The notes: generated by a model from the sequence alone, not told the origin. A stretch of DNA of 64,000 nt from an uncultured Alloprevotella sp. (GCA_944320745.1 CALUIN010000005.1:34642-98641); one strand, 5' to 3'. Shown: positions 24,272-33,185, numbered from the stretch's first letter. Program-made: numbers and translations.

Positions 24272-24583
24272 CAGATTATCGGGAAGGAAGACGGCCTGCG
24301 CGTCCGGCAATTTGGTGCCAATTCGTCACAAAGTCATTCCGCCGGCTCTGCGCGGGCCCGGACGGCCTCGCGCGAAGGCCGCGGGGCGCGCTCCGTTACG
24401 GGGGAACGGCAACAGCCTAAAGGCGGGGCGGCATCTTCCGGCGCCGCTCCGCGCGCACTCCCCTTAGCCCCGTCGTCACGGGGCTAAGCCCTGGAGAAAC
24501 GCGGCTTAGGCCCGTGAGCGCGGGGCTAAGGCCGGACGGAACGCGGCGACAGACTGCGGGCACAGGCCCGGCCGGCAACGGCA
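24272..24583. repeat. Divergent intergenic region with 21-bp-phase repeat, copy C (hairpins)
   Basis: This stretch between the small ORF (-) and hflX (+) carries two hairpins made of repeat cores. TTAGCCCCGT at 24464-24473 pairs with ACGGGGCTAA (24478-24487). A second core, TTAGGCCCGT at 24506, pairs with GCGGGGCTAAGG (24519 onward). The two direct cores are 42 bp apart, twice the 21-bp period. Nothing else is seen here. Confidence 0.82.
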
Positions 24584-24615
24584 TTTGGCCAGTACGACAA
24601 AAAGGCGTACCTTTG
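24584..24615 (+). promoter_or_regulatory. hflX promoter
   Basis: TTTG (24584-24587) and TACCTTTG (24608-24615), with 20 nt between, match the Bacteroides -33/-7 consensus; the ATG of hflX is 58 nt downstream. Confidence 0.85.
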
Positions 24616-24673
24616 CGTGCTGTCCGGGCGCGCCCGACGCGCCCCGCGGGAATACATTCACTGAACGACTTTT

Positions 24674-25939
24674 ATGAAAGAATTCATACAGACCGAAGCG
24701 AAAGCCGAAACCGCCGTCCTCGTGGCGCTCGTCACCAAGACGCAGAACGAACGGAAAACGGCGGAGTACCTGGACGAGCTGGAGTTTCTGGCCGAGACGG
24801 CCGGAGCCGTCACCGTAAAACGCTTCACGCAACGCGCCGACGGGCCCAACAGCGTGACCTACGTAGGACGGGGCAAGCTCGAGGAGATACGCCGCTACAT
24901 CGTGGAGGAGGAGGAAGCCGAGCGCGAGGTGGGCATGGTCATCTTCGACGACGAGCTTTCGGCCAAGCAGTTGCGCAACATCGAAAAGGCGCTCCAGGTG
25001 AAAATCCTGGACCGCACGAGCCTCATCCTCGACATCTTTGCCATGCGCGCCCAGACGGCCAACGCCAAGACGCAGGTGGAGCTGGCGCAATACCGCTATA
25101 TGCTGCCGCGCCTGCAGCGCCTCTGGACCCACCTCGAGCGCCAGGGCGGCGGATCGGGCGGCGGCGGCGGAAAGGGCTCGGTGGGCCTGCGCGGACCGGG
25201 CGAGACGCAGCTCGAGATGGACCGCCGCATCATCCTGAACCGCATGGCCCTGCTCAAGCAGCGGCTTGCCGACATCGAGCGGCAGAAGTCCACCCAGCGC
25301 AAGAACCGCGGACGACTCATCCGCGTAGCCCTCGTGGGCTACACGAATGTGGGCAAGTCCACGCTCATCAACCTGCTGGCCAAGAGCGACGTGTTTGCCG
25401 AAAACAAACTCTTCGCCACGCTCGACACGACCGTACGCAAGGTCATCATCGGCAACCTGCCCTTCCTGCTGGCGGACACGGTGGGCTTCATCCGCAAGCT
25501 CCCCACCGATTTGGTGGAGTCCTTCAAGAGCACGCTCGACGAGGTGCGCGAGGCCGACCTGCTGGTACACGTCGTGGACGTGTCGCACCCGGACTTCGAA
25601 GAGCAGGTGCAGGTGGTGGACCAGACGCTCATGGAACTGGGCTGCGCCGAAAAGCCGCAGCTGCTCGTGTTCAACAAGATGGACGCCTACCGCTGGACGG
25701 AAAAGGAGGCCGACGACCTGACGCCCGCCACCCGCGAGAACGTGTCGCTGGACCAGCTGATGCACACCTGGATGGCCCGCGGCGACAAGGACTGCATCTT
25801 CATCTCGGCCCGCGAACGGACCAACGTGGACGAACTCAAGCAGCTGCTCTACAAGCGGGTGCGCGAACTGCACGTGCAGAAATACCCCTACAACGATTTC
25901 CTCTTCGACCAATACGACGAGGAGGGCAACGTGGAATGA
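24674..25939 (+). CDS. hflX: HflX-type ribosome-associated GTPase
   Basis: HflX binds the 50S subunit and splits or rescues stalled ribosomes. The 421-aa protein has the N-terminal HflX domain (VTYVGRGKLEEIRRYI, IFDDELSAKQLRNIE, DRTSLILDIFAMRAQT), the glycine-rich linker GGGSGGGGGKGS with GLRGPGETQLEMDRR, then the G domain: G1 VGYTNVGKST (about 224), G3 DTVGFIRKLP and G4 FNKMD. The C-terminus is short and acidic (YDEEGNVE). It has its own consensus promoter and ends before a long bidirectional hairpin, so it is probably transcribed alone. Confidence 0.97.
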   Translation: MKEFIQTEAKAETAVLVALVTKTQNERKTAEYLDELEFLAETAGAVTVKRFTQRADGPNSVTYVGRGKLEEIRRYIVEEEEAEREVGMVIFDDELSAKQLRNIEKALQVKILDRTSLILDIFAMRAQTANAKTQVELAQYRYMLPRLQRLWTHLERQGGGSGGGGGKGSVGLRGPGETQLEMDRRIILNRMALLKQRLADIERQKSTQRKNRGRLIRVALVGYTNVGKSTLINLLAKSDVFAENKLFATLDTTVRKVIIGNLPFLLADTVGFIRKLPTDLVESFKSTLDEVREADLLVHVVDVSHPDFEEQVQVVDQTLMELGCAEKPQLLVFNKMDAYRWTEKEADDLTPATRENVSLDQLMHTWMARGDKDCIFISARERTNVDELKQLLYKRVRELHVQKYPYNDFLFDQYDEEGNVE

Positions 25940-25972
25940 CCCGTCCGCTCCGTCCGGAGCACGGCGGGCAAC

Positions 25973-26025
25973 GAAAAACGGCGCATGGCACGGAGCTGGA
26001 AGGGGCTCCGCGCCATGCGCCGTTT
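25973..26025. terminator. Bidirectional terminator between hflX and the beta-lactamase gene
   Basis: The arms 25973-25996 (AAACGGGCGCATGGC, then CGGAGC) and 26005-26025 pair over about 20 bp with one bulged G and one A/C position. TTT follows on the plus strand and TTTTT on the minus strand, fitting termination of both convergent genes. Confidence 0.85.
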
Positions 26026-26029
26026 CTGC

Positions 26030-26054
26030 CCTGCCGGCCGAACGGGCCGGCAGG
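26030..26054. terminator. Hairpin just after the beta-lactamase stop
   Basis: CCTGCCGGCC (26030-26039) pairs with GGCCGGCAGG (26045-26054), loop 5 nt. The T-tract is weak on both sides, so it may assist the longer terminator next to it. Confidence 0.6.
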
Positions 26055-26059
26055 CGCTT

Positions 26060-26965
26060 TCAGGGCGCGCCGGCTGCCGCGGCGGCTGCAACGGTGCGGG
26101 CCACACGGGCGGCCAGCGCGGCATTACGGGCATCGCTGGCACGCGAATTGTGGACCAGGACGGCCACATAGTAACGGTGGCCGGAGGGCATAACGAAGTA
26201 GCCGGCATCGTTGTCGGCGGCCTTCACGCCGTCGGGCGAGCGGTCGGACGAGCCGGTCTTGTGGCCCAGCACGGCCGCGGGCGGCAGACCGGCGCGCAGT
26301 TTGTCGGCACCGGTGGCCGTTTGCTCCAGCACGCCGCGCAGGAAGGCGGCCTGCGGGGCGGCGAGCAGGCTGTCGCGCAGAAAGGCGCGAAACAGGCGGG
26401 CCACCGCCTGAGCGGAGGCTGCATTGTCAAGGACGCGGCGCACGTCGCGGTGCATGTCGTCCTCAGTGGCGCGGATGCGCACGTCTTCCTCGCCCAAGCG
26501 GTGCACGTAGCGCTCCACCGCGGACGGACCGCCCACGTAGCCGAAGAGCACGTCGCAGGCGTTGTTGTCGCTCAGCGCGACAGCGTAGTAAAGCAATGTG
26601 TCCATCCGCACGCGGCCGCGGCGGCCGGGCATACGGTCGCGCAGCGGGCTGTACGTATGCTCGCGCAGCTCGGCCGGCGTAAGGGTGAAAAGCGTGTCGA
26701 AGGGCGTGCCCCGCCGGTCCATGCGGTCGAGCACGGCGAGGGCCAGGGGAAACTTGACCACACTGAGCAGGGGCAGGGCGGCCGTGTCGCCATAAGCGAA
26801 CACGGAGCCGCTGTCCGTAAGGACACTGACGCCGACCGTGGCCGGAAAGGCGTCCAAGCTGTCGCGCAGGGCCGTCCAGCCATCGGCCAGAGCAGGCGTC
26901 CGCCGACAGGACGTGCCGGCAGAAAGGAGCAGCGCCAGCAACATGAAAAAGCACATCCGGTTCAT
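26060..26965 (-). CDS. Class A beta-lactamase-like serine hydrolase
   Basis: This 301-aa exported protein has all class A active-site motifs: S68-V-V-K71 in LLSVVKFPLALAVLD, the SDN loop at 132-134 (ALSDNNACD), an omega-loop Glu at 168 in RATEDDMHRDV and K236-T-G in GHKTGSS. The residues around them (SVxKF, TExDMHRD) resemble subclass A2 enzymes of Bacteroidetes such as CepA, CblA and CfxA. The signal region MNRMCFFMLLALLLSAG ends at TSCRR, so lipid attachment at Cys20 is possible but the lipobox is poor. It should hydrolyse beta-lactams in the periplasm; spectrum cannot be told. The start region is tandemly duplicated. A later ATG (residue 4) is also usable. Confidence 0.9.
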   Translation of the reverse strand: MNRMCFFMLLALLLSAGTSCRRTPALADGWTALRDSLDAFPATVGVSVLTDSGSVFAYGDTAALPLLSVVKFPLALAVLDRMDRRGTPFDTLFTLTPAELREHTYSPLRDRMPGRRGRVRMDTLLYYAVALSDNNACDVLFGYVGGPSAVERYVHRLGEEDVRIRATEDDMHRDVRRVLDNAASAQAVARLFRAFLRDSLLAAPQAAFLRGVLEQTATGADKLRAGLPPAAVLGHKTGSSDRSPDGVKAADNDAGYFVMPSGHRYYVAVLVHNSRASDARNAALAARVARTVAAAAAAGAP

Positions 26966-27000
26966 TTTTCTCTATTTCAGGTTCATTTTTCTCTATTTCA
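26959..27000. repeat. Two 21-bp tandem copies at the beta-lactamase start
   Basis: The 21-bp unit 26959-26979 (plus strand begins GGTTCATTTTTCTC) is repeated exactly at 26980-27000. On the minus strand each copy carries an A-rich leader and an ATG. The upstream ATG (26984-26986) reads MNLK and stops at TAG; the downstream ATG is the gene start in the same frame. Confidence 0.9.
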
Positions 27001-27029
27001 ATAAAGGAGGGCAGAAGGCCGCGCCGCCG

Positions 27030-27980
27030 CTACATCCAAGGCGCGAGGAACTGCGCCACGCGGCGGGCGTATTCCTCCGGATGGTCATGGTAGGACATGG
27101 CGTGGGCCGAGCCTGGCGCCACCCACAGCGCTTTCGGCGCGGGCTTGGCGGCGTAGAGGACGCGGACCATGGATGTGGGCACGTAGTCGTCCGCCGCGCC
27201 GTGGACGAAGAGCATGGGCCGCCGGCAGCGGCGCACGGCCTCGAGGGCGGAGGCTTCGCGGAAGTCCCACCCGTAGCGCACGCCGCAGAGCCAGGAGGCA
27301 CTGTAGAGCAGGGGGAAGGGCGGCAGGCCGAAGCGGCCGCGCAGCTCCTTGCGGAACTGGTCCCAGACGGACGTGTAGCCGCAGTCCTCGACAAAGGCGC
27401 GGACGGCAGGGGGCAGGTCCGCCTCGCCGGAGAGCATCATCGCCGTGGCGGCTCCCATGGAGATGCCGTGGACGACGACCGTCGCGCTGTCGCCGAAGAG
27501 GGCGGGAACGACGTCGAGCCAGCGGCGCACGTCGAGTCGGTCCAGCCAGCCCATCTGGATGTGCGTGCCGCCGCTCCGGCCGGCATAGCGCAGGTCGGGC
27601 AGGAGGAGATTGTAGCCGAAGTCGCGGCGGTACATGCGTCCCAGGGGCATCATGCGCACGGCGTTGTCCGTATAGCCGTGGACCAGCAGGGCGGTGCGGC
27701 GCGTGGGGCGGGCGGCCCGGGCGTAGTAGGCATGGAGGGCCGTGCCGTCCGGCGCGGTCAGGGTGGTGTCGCGCAGGATGCCGGCGCGCGTCAGGCTGTC
27801 GCGCCAGGCCGTCATGCCGGGGAAGAGGGCGTCCGTCCCGCGCCAGGCGGCTTCCTCGTCGTGCCCGCGGTCGCCGGGCCGCAGGGCGTAGTCCAGCATG
27901 TACCATGACGCGGCCAGGACCGCCAGCAGCAGGGCGGCTACGATACTGCCGGCCAGCAGCAGGATTTTCTTTTGTTTCAT
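27030..27980 (-). CDS. Alpha/beta hydrolase, membrane-anchored
   Basis: This 316-aa protein has an N-terminal membrane anchor (ILLLAGSIVAALLLAVLAAS) and an alpha/beta hydrolase fold: oxyanion region LLVHGYTDNAV, a nucleophile elbow GISMGA (Ser near residue 175), a late acidic residue in HGAADDYV and a His near the end (GSAHAMSYH). It is like the YqkD/BAAT-type hydrolases of Bacteroides. The substrate is unknown. Only an imperfect -7 box (TAACTTTA, 28003-28010) precedes it. The gap to the beta-lactamase gene is 64 bp, so they may be co-transcribed. Confidence 0.85.
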   Translation of the reverse strand: MKQKKILLLAGSIVAALLLAVLAASWYMLDYALRPGDRGHDEEAAWRGTDALFPGMTAWRDSLTRAGILRDTTLTAPDGTALHAYYARAARPTRRTALLVHGYTDNAVRMMPLGRMYRRDFGYNLLLPDLRYAGRSGGTHIQMGWLDRLDVRRWLDVVPALFGDSATVVVHGISMGAATAMMLSGEADLPPAVRAFVEDCGYTSVWDQFRKELRGRFGLPPFPLLYSASWLCGVRYGWDFREASALEAVRRCRRPMLFVHGAADDYVPTSMVRVLYAAKPAPKALWVAPGSAHAMSYHDHPEEYARRVAQFLAPWM

Positions 27981-28076
27981 TGCTCAGGAAGTATGTCCGG
28001 CGTAAAGTTAGGCAATTCCGCCGGGACATGACGGCCGGACGCGGAAAATTCAGCCGCCGCGCGGACGGCCGGCCAC

Positions 28077-28123
28077 AAAAAAAGCATCCGGCCACGACCC
28101 GCGCGGGGGCCGTAACCGGATGT
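28077..28123 (-). terminator. Intrinsic terminator of nifJ
   Basis: On the minus strand CATCCGG (28116-28122) and CCGGATG (28085-28091) close a stem with an inner CCCGCGCGGG hairpin, followed by CTTTTTTT. It lies 40 nt after the nifJ stop. Confidence 0.88.
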
Positions 28124-28162
28124 TTGGCTTGCAGGACCTTGCGGTCCGGGGTTCTGTCGGAA

Positions 28163-31100
28163 TCAGAGGCTCCAGTCTTCCTTCGTCTTGCGGACGTAGG
28201 AAGCGTAGCGGCGCTTGGCAGCCTCCTCCGTCTTGTCGAAGAGTTCCTGCGCCTCGGCGGGCAGGGCCTTCTTCAGGGAGAGGAAGCGGACTTCGCCGTT
28301 CAGGTAGTCCTGGAACTTGCTCCAGTCGGGCTCCTTGGAGTCAAGGGTGAAGGGGTTCTTGCCTTCGGCCTCGAGCTCGGGGTTGAAGCGCCAGAGCTGC
28401 CAGTAACCGCACTCTACGGCGCGGCGCTCTTCCTCCTGGCTGCGGCCCATGCCGCCCTTGATCTTCAGTCCGTGGTTAATGCACGGCGCATAGGCGATGA
28501 TGAGCGAAGGTCCGTGGTAGGCTTCGGCCTCACGGATGGCCTTGAGGCACTGTGCCTGGTCGGCGCCCATGGCAACCTGTGCCACGTAGACGTAGCCGTA
28601 GGTGGTCTGCATGAGGCCGAGGTCCTTCTTCGTGACGCGCTTGCCGGAGGCGGCAAACTGGGCGATGGCGCCGATAGGCGTAGCCTTGGAGGCCTGGCCG
28701 CCGGTGTTGGAGTAAACCTCGGTGTCGAGTACGAGGATGTTGACGTCCTCGCCGCTGGCCAGGACGTGGTCCAGACCGCCGTAGCCTATGTCGTAGGACG
28801 CGCCGTCGCCGCCGATGATCCACTGGCTGCGCTTGGTGAGGTAGTGGGCCAGACCGGTAAGCTCCTTGCATACGGGGCAGCCCTTCTCAGCGCCGGCCGC
28901 GATGAGCGGTTCCAGTTTGTCGGCTGCGGCGCGGCTGGCGGCTGCGTCGTCCTTGCCTTCGAGCCACTGCTGTGCGGCTTCCTTGAAGTCGGCGGGCACG
29001 TGCTCGTCGGCCAGGCTCTGCTCGAGCAGCTGCTGGATGCGGGCGCGCATTTTCTTATTGGCCAGAACCATACCCATGCCGAACTCGCAGAAGTCCTCGA
29101 ACAGGGAGTTGGCCCAAGCGGGACCCTGCCCCTTGGCGTTGGTCGTGTAGGGCGTGGAGGGGATGGAGCCGGAGTAGATGGAGGAGCAGCCCGTGGCGTT
29201 GGCAATCATCTGCCGGTCACCGAAGAGCTGGCTGACGAGCTTGACGTAAGGCGTCTCGCCGCAACCGGAGCATGCGCCGGAGAACTCGAAGAGCGGCGTA
29301 GCGAACTGGGAGTTCTTGGGATTGAGCTTCACGTCTACGAGGTCTTGCTTGCTCGTCACGTTCTTCACGCAGTAGTCCCAGTTCTCCTGCTCGGCCATCT
29401 GGGTCTCGAGGGGCACCATCTTGAGGGCTTTGTTGCCGCGCAGACCCGGACAGACGTCGGCACAGTTGCCGCAGCCGAGGCAGTCCATCACGTCGACCTG
29501 CTGGCGGAAGTGCATGCCCTTCATGGCGGCCGGGGCCTTCATGTCGAGGGTTGCGCCCTTGAAGCCCTTGAGCTCCTCGTCGTCCAGTACGAACGGACGG
29601 ATGGCGGCGTGGGGGCAGACGAAGGCGCACTTGTTGCACTGGATACAGTTGGCTTCCTCCCAGACAGGGACAAAGGCTGCGACGCCGCGCTTCTCGTAGG
29701 CGGCGGTGCCTTGCTGCCACGTACCGTCGACGGAGGGCTTGTAGGCACTGACGGGGAGCAGGTCGCCGTTCTGGGCGTTAATGGGACGCACCAGTTCGGA
29801 GATGAAAGCGGGCTCGTCGCGTACAACCTTTTCGTCCTCGGGCAGGTTGGCCCACGCGGGGTCTACGGGCAGCTGCTTGTACTCGCCGCCGCGGTCCACG
29901 GCCTGGTAGTTCTTGTCGACGATGTCCTGGCCCTTCTTGCCGTAGGACTTGACGATGAACTTCTTCATCTGTTCCACGGCGAGGTCCACGGGGATGACCT
30001 GCGTGATGCGGAAGAAGGCGGACTGGAGGATGGTATTGGTGCGGTTGCCGAGCCCGATCTCCTGGGCGATTTTCGTTGCGTTGATATAGTAGACGGTGAT
30101 GTTGTGCTGGGCGAAATAGCGCTTCACGTTGTTGGGCAGGTTGCTGGCCAGCTCGTCGCCTTCCCAGATGGTGTTGAGCAGGAAGGTGCCGTTGTCGCGC
30201 AAGCCGCGGAGCACGTCGTACATATGCAGATAGGCCTGGACATGGCAGGCGACGAAGTTAGGCGTCTTGATCTGATACGTGGAACGGATGGGGTGGTTGC
30301 CGAAACGGAGGTGCGAGCAGGTGAAGCCGCCGGACTTCTTGGAGTCGTAGCTGAAGTAGGCCTGGCAGTACTTGTCCGTGTTGTCGCCGATAATCTTGAC
30401 GGAGTTCTTGTTGGCGCCCACGGTGCCGTCGGCGCCGAGTCCGTAGAACTTGGCCTCGAAGATGCCTTCGCCGCCGAGCGCCATTTCCTTCTCCAGGGGG
30501 AGGGAGGTGAACGTCACGTCGTCCACGATGCCGAGGGTGAAGTGGTCCTTCGGTTGGGGCAGGGCGAGGTTGTCATAGACGGAGATGATCATGGTCGGGG
30601 TGGTGTCGCAGGAGCCGAGGCCGTAGCGTCCGCCGACGATGAGCGGGTGGTTCTCTTCGTTGTAATAAGCCTCCTTGACGTCGAGGTAGAGCGGTTCGCC
30701 CACGGCGCCGGGCTCCTTCGTGCGGTCGAGTACGGCGATGCGCTTGCAGGTCTTGGGCACTGCGGCGAGCAGGTGCTTGGCGCTGAAGGGGCGGTAGAGG
30801 TGTACGCTGACCATGCCGACTTTCCCGCCCTTGGCGTTGAGGTGGTCGATGGCCTCGCGGGCGGCTTCGGTCACGGAGCCCATGCAGATGATGACGCGCT
30901 CGGCATCCTCGGCGCCGTAGTAGCTGAAGAGCTTATACTCGCGGCCGGTGATGCGGGAGACGGCTTCCATGTACTTCTCCACAATGCCGGGCACGGCGTC
31001 GTAGTAAGCGTTGCACACCTCGCGGTGAGCGAAGAAAGTCTCGGGGTTCTCGGCCATGCCGCGTGCTACGGGGCGCTCGGGCGAGAGGGCGCGGGCACGG

Positions 31101-31714
31101 AACTCTTCGAGGGCTTTCGTGTCGACGAGCGGGCGGAGGTCCTCCATGTCCATTTCCTCGATCTTCTGGTACTCGTGGCTGGTGCGGAAGCCGTCGAAGA
31201 AGTTGATGAAGGGCACGCGGCTTTCGATCGTGGCCAGGTGGGCTACGGCGGAGAGGTCCATCACCTCCTGCACGCTGCCTTCGCACAGCATGGCGAAACC
31301 GGTCTGGCGGCAGGCCATCACGTCGGAGTGATCGCCGAAGATGCAGAGTGAGTGGGTGGCCAGGGTGCGGGCCGACACGTGGAAGACGCAGGGCAGCAGT
31401 TCGCCGGCGATCTTATACATGTTCGGGATCATGAGCAGGAGGCCCTGCGAAGCGGTGAACGTCGTGGTGAGCGCGCCGGCCTGCAGCGAGCCGTGCACGG
31501 CGCCGGCGGCGCCGCCTTCGGACTGCATCTCCTGCACCGTCACCGTGTCGCCGAAGAGGTTCTTGCGCCCCTGAGCCGCCCATTCGTCCACATGTTCCGC
31601 CATGGGCGAGGACGGGGTAATCGGGTAAATGGCAGCGACCTCCGAGAACATGTACGCAATGTGCGCGGCGGCCTGGTTACCATCGCAAGTGATAAATTTC
31701 TTTTCTTTTGCCAT
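28163..31714 (-). CDS. nifJ: Pyruvate:ferredoxin (flavodoxin) oxidoreductase
   Basis: This 1183-aa single-chain enzyme oxidises pyruvate to acetyl-CoA and CO2 and reduces ferredoxin, the main anaerobic route from glycolysis. Domain order fits the homodimeric type: pyruvate-binding domain I (IYPITPSSPMAEHVDEWA, residues 35-52), domain II, the gamma-like domain (FYGLGADGTVGANKNSVK, about 430), two 4Fe-4S clusters (CIQCNKCAFVCP and CLGCGNCADVCPG, about 685-760), and the TPP domain (ATGCSSIYSGS, GDGASYDIGYGGLDH and NTGGQASKATP). The C-terminal extension seen in some anaerobes is present (KRRYASYVRKTKEDWSL). It has its own promoter and terminator and appears monocistronic. Confidence 0.98.
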   Translation of the reverse strand: MAKEKKFITCDGNQAAAHIAYMFSEVAAIYPITPSSPMAEHVDEWAAQGRKNLFGDTVTVQEMQSEGGAAGAVHGSLQAGALTTTFTASQGLLLMIPNMYKIAGELLPCVFHVSARTLATHSLCIFGDHSDVMACRQTGFAMLCEGSVQEVMDLSAVAHLATIESRVPFINFFDGFRTSHEYQKIEEMDMEDLRPLVDTKALEEFRARALSPERPVARGMAENPETFFAHREVCNAYYDAVPGIVEKYMEAVSRITGREYKLFSYYGAEDAERVIICMGSVTEAAREAIDHLNAKGGKVGMVSVHLYRPFSAKHLLAAVPKTCKRIAVLDRTKEPGAVGEPLYLDVKEAYYNEENHPLIVGGRYGLGSCDTTPTMIISVYDNLALPQPKDHFTLGIVDDVTFTSLPLEKEMALGGEGIFEAKFYGLGADGTVGANKNSVKIIGDNTDKYCQAYFSYDSKKSGGFTCSHLRFGNHPIRSTYQIKTPNFVACHVQAYLHMYDVLRGLRDNGTFLLNTIWEGDELASNLPNNVKRYFAQHNITVYYINATKIAQEIGLGNRTNTILQSAFFRITQVIPVDLAVEQMKKFIVKSYGKKGQDIVDKNYQAVDRGGEYKQLPVDPAWANLPEDEKVVRDEPAFISELVRPINAQNGDLLPVSAYKPSVDGTWQQGTAAYEKRGVAAFVPVWEEANCIQCNKCAFVCPHAAIRPFVLDDEELKGFKGATLDMKAPAAMKGMHFRQQVDVMDCLGCGNCADVCPGLRGNKALKMVPLETQMAEQENWDYCVKNVTSKQDLVDVKLNPKNSQFATPLFEFSGACSGCGETPYVKLVSQLFGDRQMIANATGCSSIYSGSIPSTPYTTNAKGQGPAWANSLFEDFCEFGMGMVLANKKMRARIQQLLEQSLADEHVPADFKEAAQQWLEGKDDAAASRAAADKLEPLIAAGAEKGCPVCKELTGLAHYLTKRSQWIIGGDGASYDIGYGGLDHVLASGEDVNILVLDTEVYSNTGGQASKATPIGAIAQFAASGKRVTKKDLGLMQTTYGYVYVAQVAMGADQAQCLKAIREAEAYHGPSLIIAYAPCINHGLKIKGGMGRSQEEERRAVECGYWQLWRFNPELEAEGKNPFTLDSKEPDWSKFQDYLNGEVRFLSLKKALPAEAQELFDKTEEAAKRRYASYVRKTKEDWSL

Positions 31715-31768
31715 AACCGTTATTTTGAAAATTTAAATCGTTATATGGGATTACCGGTATTTACTCTG

Positions 31769-31776
31769 CAAAGGTA
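31769..31776 (-). promoter_or_regulatory. -7 promoter box of nifJ
   Basis: TACCTTTG on the minus strand matches TAnnTTTG, 55 bp before the ATG. No TTG at the usual -33 place. Confidence 0.65.
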
Positions 31777-31844
31777 GTATTTCTATTTCAGTTGCCGCCG
31801 GCCTTTGCAGGATTTTTCTGAGTGTGCGGGGCGGACCGCCGCGC

Positions 31845-33029
31845 TCAGTAGAGGAAGCCGAAGAGCCAGAGGGGCACGTCGCTGCCCCGGCCCACCTCCA
31901 TGTTGTAGCGGGCCGTGTAGACGCCGGGACCGCCCTTGACGCGCTTGCCATGGTCGCACACGCAGACGTCCACCGAGCTATTGATGCGGAAGAAGCCTTC
32001 GCGCCGCTCCTTGTTCACCGTGTGGTGGCGCCACAGGGCGTTGACGAAGAAGGTCTCCATGATCATCTGCTCGCTCATCTGGGGCACGTAGACGGCGTAG
32101 GCCAGATTGGTGTCGTGGAGCATGATGGCGGCGGGTTTCTTGGGGAACGTGTCGCCCTCGCGATAGACCATGTTGACGAGGCGGGCTTCCTCGAGGTATT
32201 TCAGGTAGTTCATCACCGTGGCGCGGCTGGTCCCGATCTCCTCGGCCAGACGGCTCACGTTGGGCGCCGCACCGCCGCCGATGGCCAGCAGGTAGAGCAG
32301 GCGCTTGATGCGCGAGAGGTATTTCAGCTCCATCTGTTTGCTGAAGAGGATGTCCACTTCTATCATCATGTTCATGGCCTTGAGCAGGGCCTCCATGAAG
32401 TTGTGGTTTTCCAGGAAAAAGGGGTAGTAACCGTGGTGCAGGTAGTCCTGGAAGTAGAGCCAGGGCTTCACGCGGGGCACGATGAGCTTGAGTATCTGCT
32501 CGTGGTCGCGGAGCATGTCGCCCAGCTCGAACGTCTGGAAGGCGTTGCCCGTCTGCAGGTTGATAAACTCGCGGAAGGAGAATCCGTGGAGCACGTAGAC
32601 GCGGCTGATGGAGGAGAGTTCGGACGTGTCCTCCTCGCAGGGCGCCACGGAGGTCGTGGTGTAGACTATGCGGAGGTAGGGGTAGCGGTGGTAGCACTCG
32701 CAGAGCTGCTGCTGCCAGTCGGGCAGCTTGAAGGCCTGGTCCACGAGGAGCACCTGGCCGCCGCTTGCCACGAACTCGCCGGCGAAGTCCACAAGCCCGC
32801 GGCCCTGGAAGTAGAAGTTGTTCAGGTTGATGTACAGACACTGCCGCAGGCGGGCGTCGAAGTGTTCGTGCGCATATTGCAGGAGAAACGAGGTGCGGCC
32901 CACGCCGCGGGGGCCGCGGATGCCTATCATGCGATAGCTCCAGTCGATGATGTCCATCAGCGAGCGCCGCACCGGGGCCTCGAAGTGTTCCATCAGGTAA
33001 GCGTGTGTCCGGTAGAATGTCTCCAACAT
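31845..33029 (-). CDS. AAA-type ATPase with winged-helix domain (Walker A Lys replaced by Arg)
   Basis: This 394-aa protein belongs to the bacterial ATPases of the ATP_bin/DUF4143-like type that are common in Bacteroidales. The P-loop region is GPRGVGRTSFLL (about residues 40-51), where the usual Lys is Arg. A Walker B-like GQVLLVDQAFKL lies near residue 100, and a helix-turn-helix segment ISRLAEEIGTSRATVMNYLK-like (VSRLAEEIGTSRATVMNYL) follows near 280. The start MLETFYRTH at 33027-33029 is preferred because the longer frame covers the promoter. A promoter with both -33 and -7 boxes lies just upstream. Function is unknown; antitoxin-like or regulatory roles have been suggested for relatives but not shown here. 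Confidence 0.8.
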   Translation of the reverse strand: MLETFYRTHAYLMEHFEAPVRRSLMDIIDWSYRMIGIRGPRGVGRTSFLLQYAHEHFDARLRQCLYINLNNFYFQGRGLVDFAGEFVASGGQVLLVDQAFKLPDWQQQLCECYHRYPYLRIVYTTTSVAPCEEDTSELSSISRVYVLHGFSFREFINLQTGNAFQTFELGDMLRDHEQILKLIVPRVKPWLYFQDYLHHGYYPFFLENHNFMEALLKAMNMMIEVDILFSKQMELKYLSRIKRLLYLLAIGGGAAPNVSRLAEEIGTSRATVMNYLKYLEEARLVNMVYREGDTFPKKPAAIMLHDTNLAYAVYVPQMSEQMIMETFFVNALWRHHTVNKERREGFFRINSSVDVCVCDHGKRVKGGPGVYTARYNMEVGRGSDVPLWLFGFLY

Positions 33030-33055
33030 AAGTGTCAGAATTGGGTTATCAAGGG

Positions 33056-33084
33056 CAAAGATACAACATCCGCCGCGACTGCAA
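33056..33084 (-). promoter_or_regulatory. Promoter of the AAA-type ATPase gene
   Basis: On the minus strand TTG (33082-33084), an 18-nt spacer and TATCTTTG (33056-33063) fit the Bacteroides consensus; the ATG is 26 nt downstream. Confidence 0.8.
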
Positions 33085-33185
33085 CACAGAGTTGGCAAAA
33101 ATAATTCATTCTATTTTCCTTTATTTACGACCGCCCGGCGCCGACGGGCCTGAGGCTCCGCCCACGGGCCAGACCCGACGCGGGG

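Noticed and set aside
27173-31351. 1392-codon open frame on the plus strand opposite nifJ
   Set aside because: It is antisense to a complete nifJ gene, is poor in family motifs and reflects high-GC codon bias; it runs over several unrelated genes.
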